Source of the DNA: Novosphingobium sp. Rr 2-17
GTDB taxonomy: Bacteria; Pseudomonadota; Alphaproteobacteria; Sphingomonadales; Sphingomonadaceae
DNA: 64,000 bases
NCBI RefSeq assembly: GCF_000272475.1
Contig: NZ_AKFJ01000083.1
Coordinates: 62,001-126,000 of the forward strand
Direction of reading: 5' to 3'
Shown here one piece after another: positions 27,084 through 35,762 of this stretch. Under the pieces are notes generated by a model. It did not search any database. It was given only the letters and a program-made list of their open reading frames with translations, and was not told where the DNA came from. The position numbers and the translations under genes are program-made. Numbering within the stretch: position 1 is the first letter of the stretch; each line of letters opens with the position of its first letter.

Positions 27084-27815
27084 TCAGCGCGGCCACAAGA
27101 CCTTCTGGCCCGCAACCTTGCGATCCAGACAATTGTCTTCGGGGAACGCCTGGTCAGGCTGGCGCTTGTACGTGAGCACCGTTTCCCATGGCCGCGTAAA
27201 GTTCTGCGGATCGGTAATCGTGATCCGATCTTCCAGCGTGTTCTGGTCCTTGAGGCGCAGGCGCTCCACCAGCTTCAATTGCTCGCTGCCGCTGACATAA
27301 TTGTCGAGCAGCTTGTCGGGCAGAAAGCCGAAGGAACTGACGACCAGCGTATCGCCTTCCCATTTGCCGAAGCTGAGCCCGTTCATGGTGCCAACCTCAG
27401 GCTCCTTTTGCTCGCCACTCCGCAAGTCGATCTGGCGGAACAGCCTGTTCCATTCGAACAGCATGGTGACCACCCGCTCGCGCTGGAAGATGCGGAAGCG
27501 GTCGGCGGTCAGCATCAGGCGCGGCAAGCCCGGCGAGGAGCAGACCGAGGCGGACTGGTCGAAGTCGATGTCCTTCTTGGCCGCCGACTTGCGGTTCTGA
27601 TCGTAATAGGACTTGCCGTCCTTGGTGAAGGGGATTTCGCCCCCATCCGCCGGCTTGAGCGCCACTTGCGGGGTGGCCAGCTTCCAAGTGCCGTCGAGGT
27701 TGGCAGTGGCTTGTGCAGAGGCGAGCGCCGGAAGCCCGGCGAGCAAACCCGCGAAAGCCACCGTCAAAGCCGAACGCAGCAGCATCTTGCGGCTATTCTT
27801 ATGCTTCATGGTCAT
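27084..27815 (-). CDS. Secreted WEGDTLV-core protein, small type (copy 3)
   Basis: No recognised function. The 243-residue product starts at the ATG at 27815, whose first base is the last base region of the preceding stop (TGATG junction), indicating re-initiation. Signal peptide ends LPALASA. Motifs: LDGTWKLATPQVALKPADGG, SVCSSPGLPRLMLTADRF, FEWNRLFRQID, GKWEGDTLVVSSFGFLPD, LKDQNTLEDRITITDP, YKRQPDQAFPEDNCLDR. Gene order here is large then small, the reverse of the module at 13.7-15.4 kb. Confidence 0.82.
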   Translation of the reverse strand: MTMKHKNSRKMLLRSALTVAFAGLLAGLPALASAQATANLDGTWKLATPQVALKPADGGEIPFTKDGKSYYDQNRKSAAKKDIDFDQSASVCSSPGLPRLMLTADRFRIFQRERVVTMLFEWNRLFRQIDLRSGEQKEPEVGTMNGLSFGKWEGDTLVVSSFGFLPDKLLDNYVSGSEQLKLVERLRLKDQNTLEDRITITDPQNFTRPWETVLTYKRQPDQAFPEDNCLDRKVAGQKVLWPR

Positions 27816-28819
27816 CACTCGTCGTTCGGCTCGGGCACCAGGCCAAACGCCGAAGCGCCGCCTTCCGCCGATTGCGGTTCGCAGTTGTATTCTTCCATGA
27901 CGTCCTTGTCGGGCCGCCAGGCGAAAGTGCGGATGACCGTCCACGGAGCGGTGTACATCTTGGCGTCGTAGACCGTGGTCGTGATCTCCAGCTTCGGCTT
28001 GTCGTAATCGATCTTGCGGATGCGATAGACGATGCGCGCGTCCTTGGAGGCCGGGGTGCCATCGACGTCGAGCCACATGCGCTGCTTGTAGTTCGTCGTC
28101 TCGACCACCAGCGTATCGCCTTCCCAGCGACCGATGGAATCGCCCATGAATTCACGCGCGGTGCCGTGCTGTTTCTGGTCCAGGTGAATCCACCACACCG
28201 CGTGATCCATCGCGAACTGGAAGATCACGTCGGACTTGGACTGGAAGATCTGGAACGGATAGTAGAGGCCGAACAACCAGGGCTGCCCGGTCGGCCGGCA
28301 CTCGCCAGATGCATTGGAATAGGGCTTGCCGTCCACATACGTGGACTTCACCCGGCGATCGCGGATGCTCTTGCCCAATGGGGTGAACGGAACCGGATTG
28401 CCATAGGCATCCCATTCCACGCGCGCGACCATCGCCTGGTCATGCGCCCAGGCGCCTTCGAGATTGCGCGGATCGGCCGAAGGCTTGGGGGCATCGGCGG
28501 GAAGCGGCGGGTAAAGATTGTGCACCGTCGCCAGTTCGGCGTCGTAATTGAACAACACGCGACCGCCGCCCTGCCCCCATATCGGCAGGTCGGGATTGCG
28601 TGGCATCGCCGGCGGCGGGCCCATCGGAACCTTTCCGCCAGCCGGAGGCGACTGGCCTTCGGGCGGCGCCGGCATTCCAGCAGGCGGACCGCCGGCAGGA
28701 GCTCCCTGCGGCGGAGGGCCGCTGGGCGCGCCTTGCGGTGGCGGCGTCTGCGCAAAGGCAGCTTGCACCAGCAGAAGACCGGGCAAGGCGCCCAAAAGTG
28801 CGGGACGCAGACGCCTCAC
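27815..28819 (-). CDS. Secreted WEGDTLV-core protein, large type (copy 3)
   Basis: No recognised function. 334 residues: signal peptide ending QAAFAQ, Pro/Gly/Gln-rich linker to about residue 75, then ADPRNLEGAWAHDQAM, SGECRPTGQPW, SDVIFQFAMDHAVWWIHLD, GRWEGDTLVVETTNYK, LDVDGTPASKDARIVYRIRK, MYTAPWTVIRTFAW and EEYNCEPQ. The start overlaps the DUF6152 stop by 4 bp. Compared with copy 1 it shares the order CRPxG, WEGDTLV, final NCE, so the paired cysteines are conserved. Confidence 0.82.
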   Translation of the reverse strand: MRRLRPALLGALPGLLLVQAAFAQTPPPQGAPSGPPPQGAPAGGPPAGMPAPPEGQSPPAGGKVPMGPPPAMPRNPDLPIWGQGGGRVLFNYDAELATVHNLYPPLPADAPKPSADPRNLEGAWAHDQAMVARVEWDAYGNPVPFTPLGKSIRDRRVKSTYVDGKPYSNASGECRPTGQPWLFGLYYPFQIFQSKSDVIFQFAMDHAVWWIHLDQKQHGTAREFMGDSIGRWEGDTLVVETTNYKQRMWLDVDGTPASKDARIVYRIRKIDYDKPKLEITTTVYDAKMYTAPWTVIRTFAWRPDKDVMEEYNCEPQSAEGGASAFGLVPEPNDE

Positions 28820-29247
28820 TGGCCAGACTTCTTGAGCGTCGGCAGCCCCAGGTCGTTCGGCAGTTCGCCTTGGTTGCCCGGTCCGAACAAGGTCTTGCCA
28901 TTGGGCAGGGTCACGCTCTTCAACGTGCCCTTGGTTTCACCCGTACGGATCGGCGCGAGCACGATCTTCAGCTTGTCGCCCACCTTGAACATCTCGGGTG
29001 CCCAGCCCAGGCGACGCGCCAACCCCGGCGAACCGGATTCGACCGACCACTCAACCTGCTTGCCCTTGGCATCAGTTACGATGACCTGAAGAAAGCTGTG
29101 CGGATTGGTCCACTGGAACTTCTTCAGGGTTCCAACCAGCGTAACGGTCTTGGAATAGTCGTAGTTGGCGGTGGAGTGGTGTGCGCTGACTTGCGTCCCA
29201 CTTCCCACGATCGCAACGGCCAAAGCCAAGGGAAAAAGCCTTTTCAT
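28816..29247 (-). CDS. DUF6152 family secreted protein (copy 3)
   Basis: A 143-residue protein with a short signal peptide ending TQVSA; the mature chain would begin HHSTANYDYSKT. FQWTNPHSFLQVIVTDAKG again places His at mature position 28. It diverges from the other two copies in the second half (VEWSVESGSPGLARRLGW; IRTGETKGTLKSV), matching the more usual DUF6152 pattern with NPHS. It is the first gene after the receptor at 29322 and is coupled to the large-type gene. The proposed metal site is inference. Confidence 0.85.
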   Translation of the reverse strand: MKRLFPLALAVAIVGSGTQVSAHHSTANYDYSKTVTLVGTLKKFQWTNPHSFLQVIVTDAKGKQVEWSVESGSPGLARRLGWAPEMFKVGDKLKIVLAPIRTGETKGTLKSVTLPNGKTLFGPGNQGELPNDLGLPTLKKSGQ

Positions 29248-29321
29248 AAAATCACCGCTCTGTTGAGTTCACACTGCAATCAGGAAAATAGCTCGTCAAA
29301 TCAGCTTTCCAGCATCATTTT

Positions 29322-31625
29322 TTAGAAGTCCGCCGTCAGCACGACGCCGAACGTACGCGGATCAGCGTAACGTGCGATGACGATGTTGGCCGGAGCGTCA
29401 GTCGAGCCCACCGCCCCGGCGCCTGCCACGACCGTGCCAGTCGAGATGTAACGCTTATCGCCAATGTTACGGACATAGGCGGTCAGCGAATAGCGATCCG
29501 AGAACGTCAGGGTGGCATGCGCGTTGGCGACAAACTGCCCGCCGACGTGGACCAGAGGTTTGAGGCCGTTGTCGATGTCGGTCTGGCTCACATAAGCGAA
29601 GTCGTAGCCCGAGCGATATATGCCGTCTACGCCCACTTCGAAAGCGGTCTTGTCGTTCAGGTCGAAGTGCCGAATGTACGACGCATTGGCTACGAACGGC
29701 GAGACGTTGGCAATCTTGTCCTGCGCCACGTTCTCGGCGAATTTAGCAGTCTTGTCCTTGAAGCGGGCATCCGTGTACGTCAGGTTCAAACCGAACCGGT
29801 CGTTCGGCGTGGCGCGGAACGCAACCTCAAGCTCCGCACCTTTCACCTCGGCCTTCGAGGACAACGTAACCAGGCTCAGCGCGCCGCCGCTGCCGCCATC
29901 GTTAATGCCGCCGACCTGGTAGCCACCGTAGCGGTAGTAGAACCCGGCTGCGTTCAACTGCAGCTTGTTGTCAAAGAACCGGTTCTTGGTGCCCAGCTCA
30001 TACGCCGTCAGCGTTTCAGTGCTGAAATCGGACACATAAGGGCCGGTCGAGCCCGAAGTCACGTTGATATCGCCAGGCAGGAAGCCGGTGGACACCGACG
30101 CGTAGACCAGGTTTTCAGCCGAAAGGTCCTGCTCAAGCCGGGCCTTGTAGGTCACGTTGTTGAACTTGCGCAGGCTGTCCTCGGGACGGACCTGAAGCGT
30201 CTCATTCCTTGTCTGTGGCGGGAACGTGCCGTCGATGACCACGACCGAGGTATAATCCTGGTCGGTCGTGATCTTGGTATGATCGTAGCGAATACCAGCG
30301 GTCAGGCGTGTCGAAGGCGTGAACGAATAGGTGCCCTCGGCGAAGACGCCGATGTCGGTCGTGACCTTCTTGTAAAGCGTCGATTCGTAGCTCAAATTCC
30401 AGATGTCCGGATCAACCACGGACTGGTTCTCCACCAGGTTATGGTTGCGCAGCGAGTTACGATAGAAGAACCCGCCTGCCTGCCACTTCAGTGCCGAGCC
30501 CGTGCTCGATGCGAAGCGCAGTTCCTGGGTGATGAAGTGATCGTGCGGCGTTTCCATGGTCTGGCGCAGCAACTGGCCACCCTGGGTGTAGGCCACGCCC
30601 GACTGAGTGTAAGTACGCAGCGCCGGGATATAGGTCACCGCGACCGGGCCAAGGTCCCAGTTGAGTTCGGCCCAGTACATCCGCGACTGGTTCTGGGCTC
30701 GGCCGACAGGCACATCGCTGTACGTCAGCGTGTTCGGCGTCAAAACCTCGCCATTGATTTCACCGGTCCGCGTCTTGTTGTTCTGGAACGCAGCGCCGAC
30801 CAGCACGGAGAAGCTTTCGGTGGGCCGGTACAACACCTTGATGCGACCCTCGATCGTATCGATCGCGTCGCCTTCCTTGGCGTAGTATCCGTCACGCGCG
30901 TAATAGTTGCCCGAGGCGCGCACCGCCAGCGTATCGCTGATCGGCACGTTCACGCCGCCGGTCAAATGCATCAGGCCAGCGGTGCCCGCTTCTTCCGCGA
31001 CATTCATGCCGAAACTATCGGTATTGGGATCGCGAGTATGGATCGCGACCACGCCGGCCGTGGCGCTGCGGCCGTAGAGCGTACCCTGAGGACCGCGCAG
31101 AACCTCGACGCGACCAATATCGTACGCGCCACCGATGCCACCGGCGATATCGTCGGTGTAGATCGCCGTAGCCGGAACCGTGGAGTTGATGCTGCCGCCC
31201 AGCGGCGCGTTCGAGCCAATGCCGCGGATCGTCACGCCGGTGCCCGGCGTATCCGTACCAGCCCCTGCCGCACCGACATCGGCGCCGCCCGATACCCCGG
31301 GAACGTCTTCGAGCAACTGGCGAAGGTTGAACTTGCCTTCTTTTTGCAATTGGGTGCCCTGGCGGACGCTGACCGACGAGGCGACACTTTGCAGGGTGCC
31401 CATCCGGCGTTCTGCCGTAACGACGATCTCATCAAGCGTAGCGCCGGTTTCCCGCGCTTGGTTCGCCGACGTGTCTTGGGCATGTGCCGACAGCGCGGTA
31501 AATGTTCCTACAAGCGCGGTACTGCCAAGAGCGACCAATCGAAACGTACTAATAGTACTGAACGTTGATTTCGCACCCGATCCCACTCGCGAGCAAAAAT
31601 ATACCCCCTTAGATGCGACTTGCAT
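29322..31625 (-). CDS. TonB-dependent outer-membrane receptor (copy 2)
   Basis: A 767-residue TonB-dependent receptor and probably the first gene of the locus transcript. The ATG at 31625 is chosen over an upstream TTG because GGAGG lies five bases before it. Signal peptide ends ALSAHAQD; TonB box-like DEIVVTAERR; plug with LLEDVPGVSGGADVG and VEVLRGPQGTLYGRSATAGVV; barrel ending RTFGVVLTADF. Plug and barrel motifs are shared with the copy at 15867, so the two may take up related compounds. It lies immediately downstream of an AT-rich promoter region and next to two MarR genes. Confidence 0.93.
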   Translation of the reverse strand: MQVASKGVYFCSRVGSGAKSTFSTISTFRLVALGSTALVGTFTALSAHAQDTSANQARETGATLDEIVVTAERRMGTLQSVASSVSVRQGTQLQKEGKFNLRQLLEDVPGVSGGADVGAAGAGTDTPGTGVTIRGIGSNAPLGGSINSTVPATAIYTDDIAGGIGGAYDIGRVEVLRGPQGTLYGRSATAGVVAIHTRDPNTDSFGMNVAEEAGTAGLMHLTGGVNVPISDTLAVRASGNYYARDGYYAKEGDAIDTIEGRIKVLYRPTESFSVLVGAAFQNNKTRTGEINGEVLTPNTLTYSDVPVGRAQNQSRMYWAELNWDLGPVAVTYIPALRTYTQSGVAYTQGGQLLRQTMETPHDHFITQELRFASSTGSALKWQAGGFFYRNSLRNHNLVENQSVVDPDIWNLSYESTLYKKVTTDIGVFAEGTYSFTPSTRLTAGIRYDHTKITTDQDYTSVVVIDGTFPPQTRNETLQVRPEDSLRKFNNVTYKARLEQDLSAENLVYASVSTGFLPGDINVTSGSTGPYVSDFSTETLTAYELGTKNRFFDNKLQLNAAGFYYRYGGYQVGGINDGGSGGALSLVTLSSKAEVKGAELEVAFRATPNDRFGLNLTYTDARFKDKTAKFAENVAQDKIANVSPFVANASYIRHFDLNDKTAFEVGVDGIYRSGYDFAYVSQTDIDNGLKPLVHVGGQFVANAHATLTFSDRYSLTAYVRNIGDKRYISTGTVVAGAGAVGSTDAPANIVIARYADPRTFGVVLTADF

Positions 31626-32238
31626 CCATCCCTCCAATATTTTATGTTATTTGGTTATTCAGATGATCCTTTCTATATCAAGGATGCACCTGAGATCGGC
31701 TATTTTTAAAGACAGTCGGAAATTAAGAACATTGTATTTCATGAAATCGACCAAGCAAGCTGCTTGATCGAAAGCAATCGATCTCATCGACAATGGATAT
31801 TCGAAAATGCTGGCAGGCCTGCGGATCACTGCCGCGTAACTTCCGAAACCCCTCTTTGCGTTCTCTTGCTTGGCCCTATTCAGTCACAGCAAAAGCGATT
31901 GGTCAAGGCCACCACTGAACGTCCGCAGCCGGAATTGGCGCCGCCCCGCCTTCGAGGAAGCAACCTTCAATCTATGTTTTATCACATAAATTCAACACGA
32001 TAGACCAACCCTGCAATCGATATCACCGACCTAGACATCGCGGAAAATTATTTATTTTACTAAACAAAAATTTTTATCAAAAATATGTTTTCGTCCTTAA
32101 GGACCAGCCCTCCTGACGAATCTCCGGCGGGCCGATCGCGACGCCGTCGGCTGGATTGCCCACCGGTTTTGCGCTTGCCACCTGAAAGCAAAAGCCTAGC
32201 CACTATACTTCACCGACAAAAATATCTAAGATGATTAA
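31626..32238. other. AT-rich intergenic region between the TonB receptor and the first MarR gene
   Basis: About 610 bp, clearly richer in A+T than the surroundings and without a convincing gene. It should hold the promoter for the minus-strand locus; a possible TTGATA box lies near 31675 on that strand. It should also hold the promoter of the plus-strand MarR gene. A+T runs near 32040-32090 could be regulator sites. No clear long inverted repeat was found. Confidence 0.5.
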
Positions 32239-32733
32239 GTGTTGAACGAAAGCCCTACCGGACAAGGTGCCATGGAAGGCATCCTCCAACTCTTCGACGA
32301 AGCGCTGCGCCCCGCTATGCGTGAGCCGCTGGAGATCACGACGCTCATTGGCCGCCTGATCGCCCGAGCCACCAACGAGGCCCAAGCCGCATCCATTAGC
32401 GACCTGGGCGCCAGCGGAATCGATATCCTGGCAGCCCTTGCCTCACGAGGCGCCCCGTTTCGCGCCAAACCGGGCGAACTCGCGGTCTGGTCCGGCGTCA
32501 CCGGCGCCGCGATTACCACGCGCGTCGATCGTCTGGAACGTCGCGGAATGGTGGAACGTACGGTCGATCCCAAAGACCGCCGCATTCGCTGGATCAATTT
32601 GACCGACGCGGGCAATGACGTGCTGCATCGACAAGCGGTGGAATTGACGACCCAGCCGCTGTTCCTGAATATTCAGAGTCTATCTGAGAAAGAGGCGTCG
32701 ACGCTCTGCGCGATCTTGCGTAAACTCACCTGA
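32239..32733 (+). CDS. MarR-family transcriptional regulator (copy 1)
   Basis: A 164-residue winged-helix regulator. The GTG at 32239 is chosen because it gives exactly the length of the convergent paralog. DNA-binding region: PGELAVWSGVTGAAITTRVDRLERRGMVERTVDPKDRRI, the MarR recognition helix and wing. N- and C-terminal helices form the dimer. It shares most of its sequence with the gene at 32772-33266 (ATNEAQ, SDLGA, ILAALASRGAPFRAKP, LCAILRKL). It is divergent from the accessory locus and a good candidate for its repressor, typically released by phenolic ligands in this family (inference). Confidence 0.88.
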   Translation: MLNESPTGQGAMEGILQLFDEALRPAMREPLEITTLIGRLIARATNEAQAASISDLGASGIDILAALASRGAPFRAKPGELAVWSGVTGAAITTRVDRLERRGMVERTVDPKDRRIRWINLTDAGNDVLHRQAVELTTQPLFLNIQSLSEKEASTLCAILRKLT

Positions 32734-32771
32734 CGGCGGGAACCTTACGGACTGCCCGCCAGAAGCCGCGC

Positions 32772-33266
32772 CTAGACCAGCTTTCGCAAAATAGCACATA
32801 ACGCCGCCGATTCTTTCTTGGTCAGCTTTTGTATATCGGCGAACAGCGGGCGCTCCGTCAGGGCCAAGGCTTGACTGCGAAGTAGATCGATCCCCGCCGA
32901 TGTCAGCGATATCCAGCGGATGCGACGATCTTCGGAGTCGATGATGCGCTCCACCAAGCCACGCGCTTCCAGGCGGTCCACGCGAGCAGTAATCGCGGCC
33001 CCTGTCACCCCAGACCACCCTGCGACCTCGCTCGGTTTGGCCCGAAACGGAGCGCCTCGTGATGCCAAGGCAGCAAGGATGTCGACTTCGTTGGCACCAA
33101 GGTCGCTGATGACACTTGATTGCGCTTCGTTGGTCGCGCGCGCACTCAGCCGCCCGATTAAAGTGGTCACTTCAAGCGGTACGACCATTTCAGGGCGTAA
33201 AGCGTCTCCGATAAGATCGAGTAAACCGGGAAGCGGGTCGCGTTTGATGGATTCCGAATTGCGCAC
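32772..33266 (-). CDS. MarR-family transcriptional regulator (copy 2)
   Basis: A 164-residue paralog of the neighbouring MarR protein, facing it tail to tail with 38 bp between the stops. Starts with GTG at 33266. DNA-binding region: PSEVAGWSGVTGAAITARVDRLEARGLVERIIDSEDRRI. A 10-bp palindrome TAAATATTTA at 33278-33287 sits 11 bp before the start and could be an autoregulatory operator. The pair looks like an inverted duplication whose two copies have been kept, so they may respond to different ligands or form heterodimers. Confidence 0.88.
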   Translation of the reverse strand: MRNSESIKRDPLPGLLDLIGDALRPEMVVPLEVTTLIGRLSARATNEAQSSVISDLGANEVDILAALASRGAPFRAKPSEVAGWSGVTGAAITARVDRLEARGLVERIIDSEDRRIRWISLTSAGIDLLRSQALALTERPLFADIQKLTKKESAALCAILRKLV

Positions 33267-33468
33267 TTTACCGTCTTTAAATATTTATCTGCTACACGGC
33301 AAACGTCAATCTGGCGCTGAACGCGTCGGCTGTCCATAGCAAGCGAAATCAAGCTGTGTGTTTTCTATTACCGATGCCATGACTGCTACGGCGGACTGAT
33401 GGAGTAGGGAACACGCCTTGGCATGCCTCCCCCTATCCTCCGCCCTGTCCTCATCCCAAACGCCAAAC

Positions 33469-33496
33469 GGCCCCGCCATCGGGTGATGGCGGGGCC
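33469..33496 (-). terminator. Rho-independent-type terminator of petABC
   Basis: A perfect 12-bp GC-rich stem (GGCCCCGCCATC with GATGGCGGGGCC) around the 4-nt loop GGGT, about 60 bp beyond the cytochrome c1 stop. On the minus strand it is followed by T-rich sequence (GTTTGGCGTTT). The rest of 33267-33552 shows no gene. Confidence 0.85.
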
Positions 33497-33552
33497 GCTG
33501 TGTGTTCGCCTTTTCCGGGGCAGCAGGTGATTCCGCCTGCTTCGAAAACGCT

Positions 33553-34413
33553 CTAGTGCTTCTGGTTACGCCAGACGTTGCGGTAGGACATGTAGCCCAG
33601 CGCGGTGGCGAAGAACAGGAACAGGATCACCGCAAGGCCGGTCTGCTTGCGCTTTTCCAGCTTGGGTTCCGCCGTCCAGATCAGGAAGGCGCTGACGTCC
33701 TGCGCCATCTGATCGACCGTAGGCTTGGGATTGCCCGGACCATATTCGACCTGGCCGTCGCCCGAGAGCGGCGGCGCCATCGCCAGGTTCAGGTTGGCGA
33801 AGTAGGGGTTGAAGTGCAGCCCCATCGGCGTCTTGGCGTCCGGGAATTCCTTCAGCAGTTCCTCGCCATGCTCGTTCCTGTAGCCTTCCTGCTCGGTGTA
33901 ACCGGTCAGCAGCGAGGCGATGTACGGCGCGCCGCCTTCGCGGGCCTTGGTCATCAGCGACAAGTCCGGCGGGATCGCGTTGTTATTGGCAGCGCGTGCG
34001 GCGGTGTCGTTGGCGAACGGCTTGGGGAAGTAGTCGGTCGGCACGCCGGGACGCATGTTCGCCTCACCGGTGGTGGGATCGATCCCCGGCACCTGGAAGC
34101 CCGCCGCGATCGTCTTCACCTGGCCTTCGCTGTAGCCCAGTTGCGCCAAGTCGCGGAAGGCGACGTGGCTGAGCGAGTGGCAGGCCGAGCAGACTTCCTT
34201 GTAGACCTGGAAGCCGCGCTGGAGCTGCTGCTTGTCAAACCGGCCGAACGGGCCATCGCTGGCGTACCGGTATTCCTTGGGCTCTTTGTGGAAGTGCTTT
34301 TCAGCCGTTGCCGCGGGCGGCTCGGTGATCTGGGTATAGGCGCCTTTGCCGAAGGACCACGCCAGGGCCACTGTGAAGAACAGCCCGACGAGGATCGAGA
34401 GAATGCGTGCCAT
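33553..34413 (-). CDS. petC: Ubiquinol-cytochrome c reductase, cytochrome c1 subunit
   Basis: The heme-c subunit of the bc1 complex, which passes electrons from the Rieske protein to soluble or anchored cytochrome c. 286 residues from the ATG at 34413; the in-frame upstream extension lies in cytochrome b and was rejected. Signal sequence LSILVGLFFTVALAWSFG, heme motif VCSACHSLSHVAFRDL, likely Met ligand in LNLAMAPPLSGDG, and the C-terminal anchor GLAVILFLFFATALGYMSY. Last gene of the operon. Confidence 0.96.
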   Translation of the reverse strand: MARILSILVGLFFTVALAWSFGKGAYTQITEPPAATAEKHFHKEPKEYRYASDGPFGRFDKQQLQRGFQVYKEVCSACHSLSHVAFRDLAQLGYSEGQVKTIAAGFQVPGIDPTTGEANMRPGVPTDYFPKPFANDTAARAANNNAIPPDLSLMTKAREGGAPYIASLLTGYTEQEGYRNEHGEELLKEFPDAKTPMGLHFNPYFANLNLAMAPPLSGDGQVEYGPGNPKPTVDQMAQDVSAFLIWTAEPKLEKRKQTGLAVILFLFFATALGYMSYRNVWRNQKH

Positions 34414-34438
34414 GTCTTTCGTCTTTCGTTCGGGTTGA

Positions 34439-35740
34439 TCAGTGAGCCGGAGCCGGCGAGGCGGAGGGAGCGAGATGGGCGGCCTCATCCTTGCCGAGCA
34501 CGCTTTCGGTGATCGAATAAGGCAGCGGCAGCGGCTTCTCGATCGACGAGATGATCGGCACGATGATCAGGAAGTGCGCGAAGTAGTACAGCGCGGCCAA
34601 CTGGCTGAGCATCACGTAGGGCTCTTCCGCCGGGGCGCCGCCGCAGTAGAACAGCACTGCCATCGCCGGGATCAGGCCGAACCAGAAGAACTTCTTGTAC
34701 AGCGGGCGGTACGAGCCCGAGCGGACCGGCGAGCGATCGAGCCACGGCAGGAAGAACCACACCAGGATCGAGCCGAACATGGCGAGCACGCCCATCAGCT
34801 TGGCCGGGAAGAAGAAGAAGTTCTGGGTGAAGGCGCGCAGGATCGCATAGAACGGCCAGAAGTACCATTCGGGCACGATGTGCGCGGGCGTGCTCATCGG
34901 ATTGGCCGGGATATAGTTGTCCGCGTGACCCAGATAGTTGGGCACGTAGAACACCAGGAACGCATACACGATCGCGAACACGCCGATGAACCAGCCATCC
35001 TTAGCGACGTAGTACGGGTAGAACGGCAGGGTATCGCTGCTGCTCTTGACCTCGACGCCGGTGGGGTTGGACGATCCAGGGATATGCAGCGCCCAGATGT
35101 GCAGGATCACCACGCCCAAGATCACGAACGGCAGCAGGAAGTGCAGCGAGAAGAAGCGGTTGAGCGCGGCGTTGTCAGGCGCGAAACCACCCAGCAGCCA
35201 CTGCTGCAACGGCTCGCCCACGAACGGGATCGCGCCGAACAGGCCGGTGATGACCTTGGCGCCCCAGTAGCTCATCTGGCCCCAGGGCAGCACATAGCCC
35301 ATGAAGGCGGTGGCCATCATCAGCAGGAAGATGGTGACGCCCAGCAGCCACACCATTTCGCGCGGGGCCTTGTACGAGCCGAAGTAGAAGCCGCGGAAGA
35401 TGTGGATGTAGATGACGATGAAGAACGCCGAGGCGCCGTTGGCATGGGCATAGCGCATCAGCCAGCCCCAGTTGACGTCACGCACGGTCATCTCGATCGT
35501 GTCGAATGCCACGGCGGAGTTGGCGGCGTAGTGCATCGCCATGACCACGCCGGTGACGATCTGGATGATCAGGCACAGGCCGGCCAGGAAACCGAAGTTC
35601 CAGAAATAGTTGAGGTTGCGCGGCACTTCGTAGCCGCCGCCGACAGCGTTGTACGCAAGGCGCGGGATCGGAAGTTTCTCGTCCATCCACTTCATGAAGG
35701 GATGGGTCGGCTTATACTCTTTGGCCCAGGGAAAGCTCAT
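34439..35740 (-). CDS. petB: Ubiquinol-cytochrome c reductase, cytochrome b subunit
   Basis: The membrane core of the bc1 complex with two b hemes and the quinone sites. The 433-residue length suits a full cytochrome b of the bc1 type. Recognisable are helix B ([39 protein letters not shown]), helix D with its heme histidines ([20 protein letters not shown]) and the Qo-site PEWYF motif in [19 protein letters not shown]. It lies between petA and petC with 22- and 25-bp gaps. Confidence 0.97.
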   Translation of the reverse strand: MSFPWAKEYKPTHPFMKWMDEKLPIPRLAYNAVGGGYEVPRNLNYFWNFGFLAGLCLIIQIVTGVVMAMHYAANSAVAFDTIEMTVRDVNWGWLMRYAHANGASAFFIVIYIHIFRGFYFGSYKAPREMVWLLGVTIFLLMMATAFMGYVLPWGQMSYWGAKVITGLFGAIPFVGEPLQQWLLGGFAPDNAALNRFFSLHFLLPFVILGVVILHIWALHIPGSSNPTGVEVKSSSDTLPFYPYYVAKDGWFIGVFAIVYAFLVFYVPNYLGHADNYIPANPMSTPAHIVPEWYFWPFYAILRAFTQNFFFFPAKLMGVLAMFGSILVWFFLPWLDRSPVRSGSYRPLYKKFFWFGLIPAMAVLFYCGGAPAEEPYVMLSQLAALYYFAHFLIIVPIISSIEKPLPLPYSITESVLGKDEAAHLAPSASPAPAH

Positions 35741-35762
35741 GGTGTGATCCTCTCTCTTGGCC

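Noticed and set aside
29517..31568. Long open frame (about 680 codons) on the plus strand opposite the TonB receptor
   Set aside because: Its translation is basic, without domains, and mirrors the receptor codons; GC-rich DNA commonly leaves the antisense frame open.
13097..31625. Interpretation of the locus as a mobile element or prophage
   Set aside because: No integrase, transposase, terminal repeats, tRNA target or phage structural genes are present at either end.
31764..32003. Possible 79-residue plus-strand gene in the AT-rich gap
   Set aside because: No ribosome-binding site or recognisable sequence, and atypical composition.
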